Below, in pieces: positions 63,780-64,000 of a stretch of DNA of 64,000 nt. Positions within the stretch are counted from its first letter, which is position 1. The number at the start of each line of letters is the position of its first letter. The notes beneath the pieces are model-generated. The model was not told the DNA's origin, searched no databases, and worked only from the letters and a program-made list of their open reading frames with translations. The position numbers and the translations under genes were made by a program. Source of the stretch: JAGOPY01 sp964619555 (lineage in GTDB: Bacteria > Bacteroidota > Bacteroidia > Bacteroidales > JAGOPY01); assembly GCA_964619555.1 (NCBI GenBank), contig CAZUDV010000011.1:1-64000 (forward strand), in the 5' to 3' direction.

Positions 63780-64000
63780 CTAAATAACGGCCCAGGTCAC
63801 CTCATCCAGATTTGATAACTTTTTCACAAACATTTCCCATCTTCCCATCCGGATTTCCAGTTTAATACTGCATTCCAGAGCGAATTCCTGGCTGGTGATC
63901 ATTCCTCCTTCTTCTTTGATCAGGTGCATGATATCATTCATCCTGAGATAGTTAAAGTGTAATTCGATTCGTTTCATCCAGGTTTTGGTAAGGATGCTCC
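63780..64000 (-). CDS. YigZ/IMPACT-family protein, C-terminal part (cut by window edge)
   Basis: The reading frame stays open to the window edge, so the gene is 5' truncated here. The visible 73 residues (LHFNYLRMNDIMHLIKEEGG; ALECSIKLEIRMGRWEMFVKKL) fit the ferredoxin-like DUF1949 C-terminal domain of YigZ/UPF0029 proteins. The N-terminal UPF0029 domain should lie outside the window. Function of the family in bacteria is unclear. Confidence 0.6.
   Translation of the reverse strand, partial: SILTKTWMKRIELHFNYLRMNDIMHLIKEEGGMITSQEFALECSIKLEIRMGRWEMFVKKLSNLDEVTWAVI

Overview
This is a chromosomal segment of a Bacteroidota bacterium, most likely an uncultured Bacteroidales-like lineage. Evidence for that is a SusC/SusD pair, type IX secretion (T9SS) C-terminal sorting domains, a GldA/F/G ABC transporter locus, a GWxTD protein, a PF14121-like porin, and repeated Bacteroidota promoter signatures (TAnnTTTG at -7, with TTTG about 19 bp upstream at the rRNA promoter). 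The 16S gene also reads as Bacteroidota. One run of 100 N (38192-38291) marks a scaffold gap, so the window comes from an assembled draft or metagenome bin. All calls were made by reading the sequence; no database search was run.

Layout. 1-6050: a glycan-uptake operon (SusC, SusD and a lipoprotein with a LamG-like domain) closed by a strong terminator. 6083-10100: a putative porin and an Uup-type ABC-F ATPase, both on the minus strand. 10136-15600: a complete minus-strand rRNA operon (16S, tRNA-Ile, tRNA-Ala, 23S, 5S) with tandem promoters and a terminator. 15770-22565: AlbA_2 protein, a small membrane protein, an exosortase-family enzyme, its probable surface substrate, pyrI, pyrB and a cyclic-2,3-diphosphoglycerate-synthase-like NTPase. 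22742-29631: argS, then a minus-strand gldA-gldF-gldG-DUF4340 operon and a thioredoxin-fold protein. 29790-33765: smpB, a TonB-dependent receptor under a TPP riboswitch (probable thiamine uptake) and a DUF434 protein. 33838-37739: aroQ, a GT2, an LpxL-like acyltransferase and a GWxTD protein.

37915-47695 carries two tRNA-Ser genes, the repeat-flanked gap, and a four-gene glycogen cluster: debranching enzyme, GT4, GH57 and a 1413-residue glycogen synthase-phosphorylase fusion. 47785-56414 carries fabG, a VWA-like membrane protein, a Ste24-type protease, an ABC exporter, a SlyD-like isomerase, an RsmI-like methyltransferase, a PLP dehydratase and a low-molecular-weight tyrosine phosphatase. 56544-61921 holds three secreted T9SS cargo genes: two related propeller-like proteins, one apparently decaying, and a papain-like protease fused to beta-helix-like repeats. 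dnaA and the tail of a YigZ/IMPACT-like gene close the window.

The most unusual features are: (1) the compact exosortase-substrate locus at 16526-19381; (2) a scattered set of short tandem arrays, mostly with 7-bp units, in gene-flanking DNA, one lying inside the 5' coding end of a porin gene and one supplying the TTG start of aroQ; and (3) twin 21-nt palindromes between a TPP riboswitch and the receptor gene it controls.
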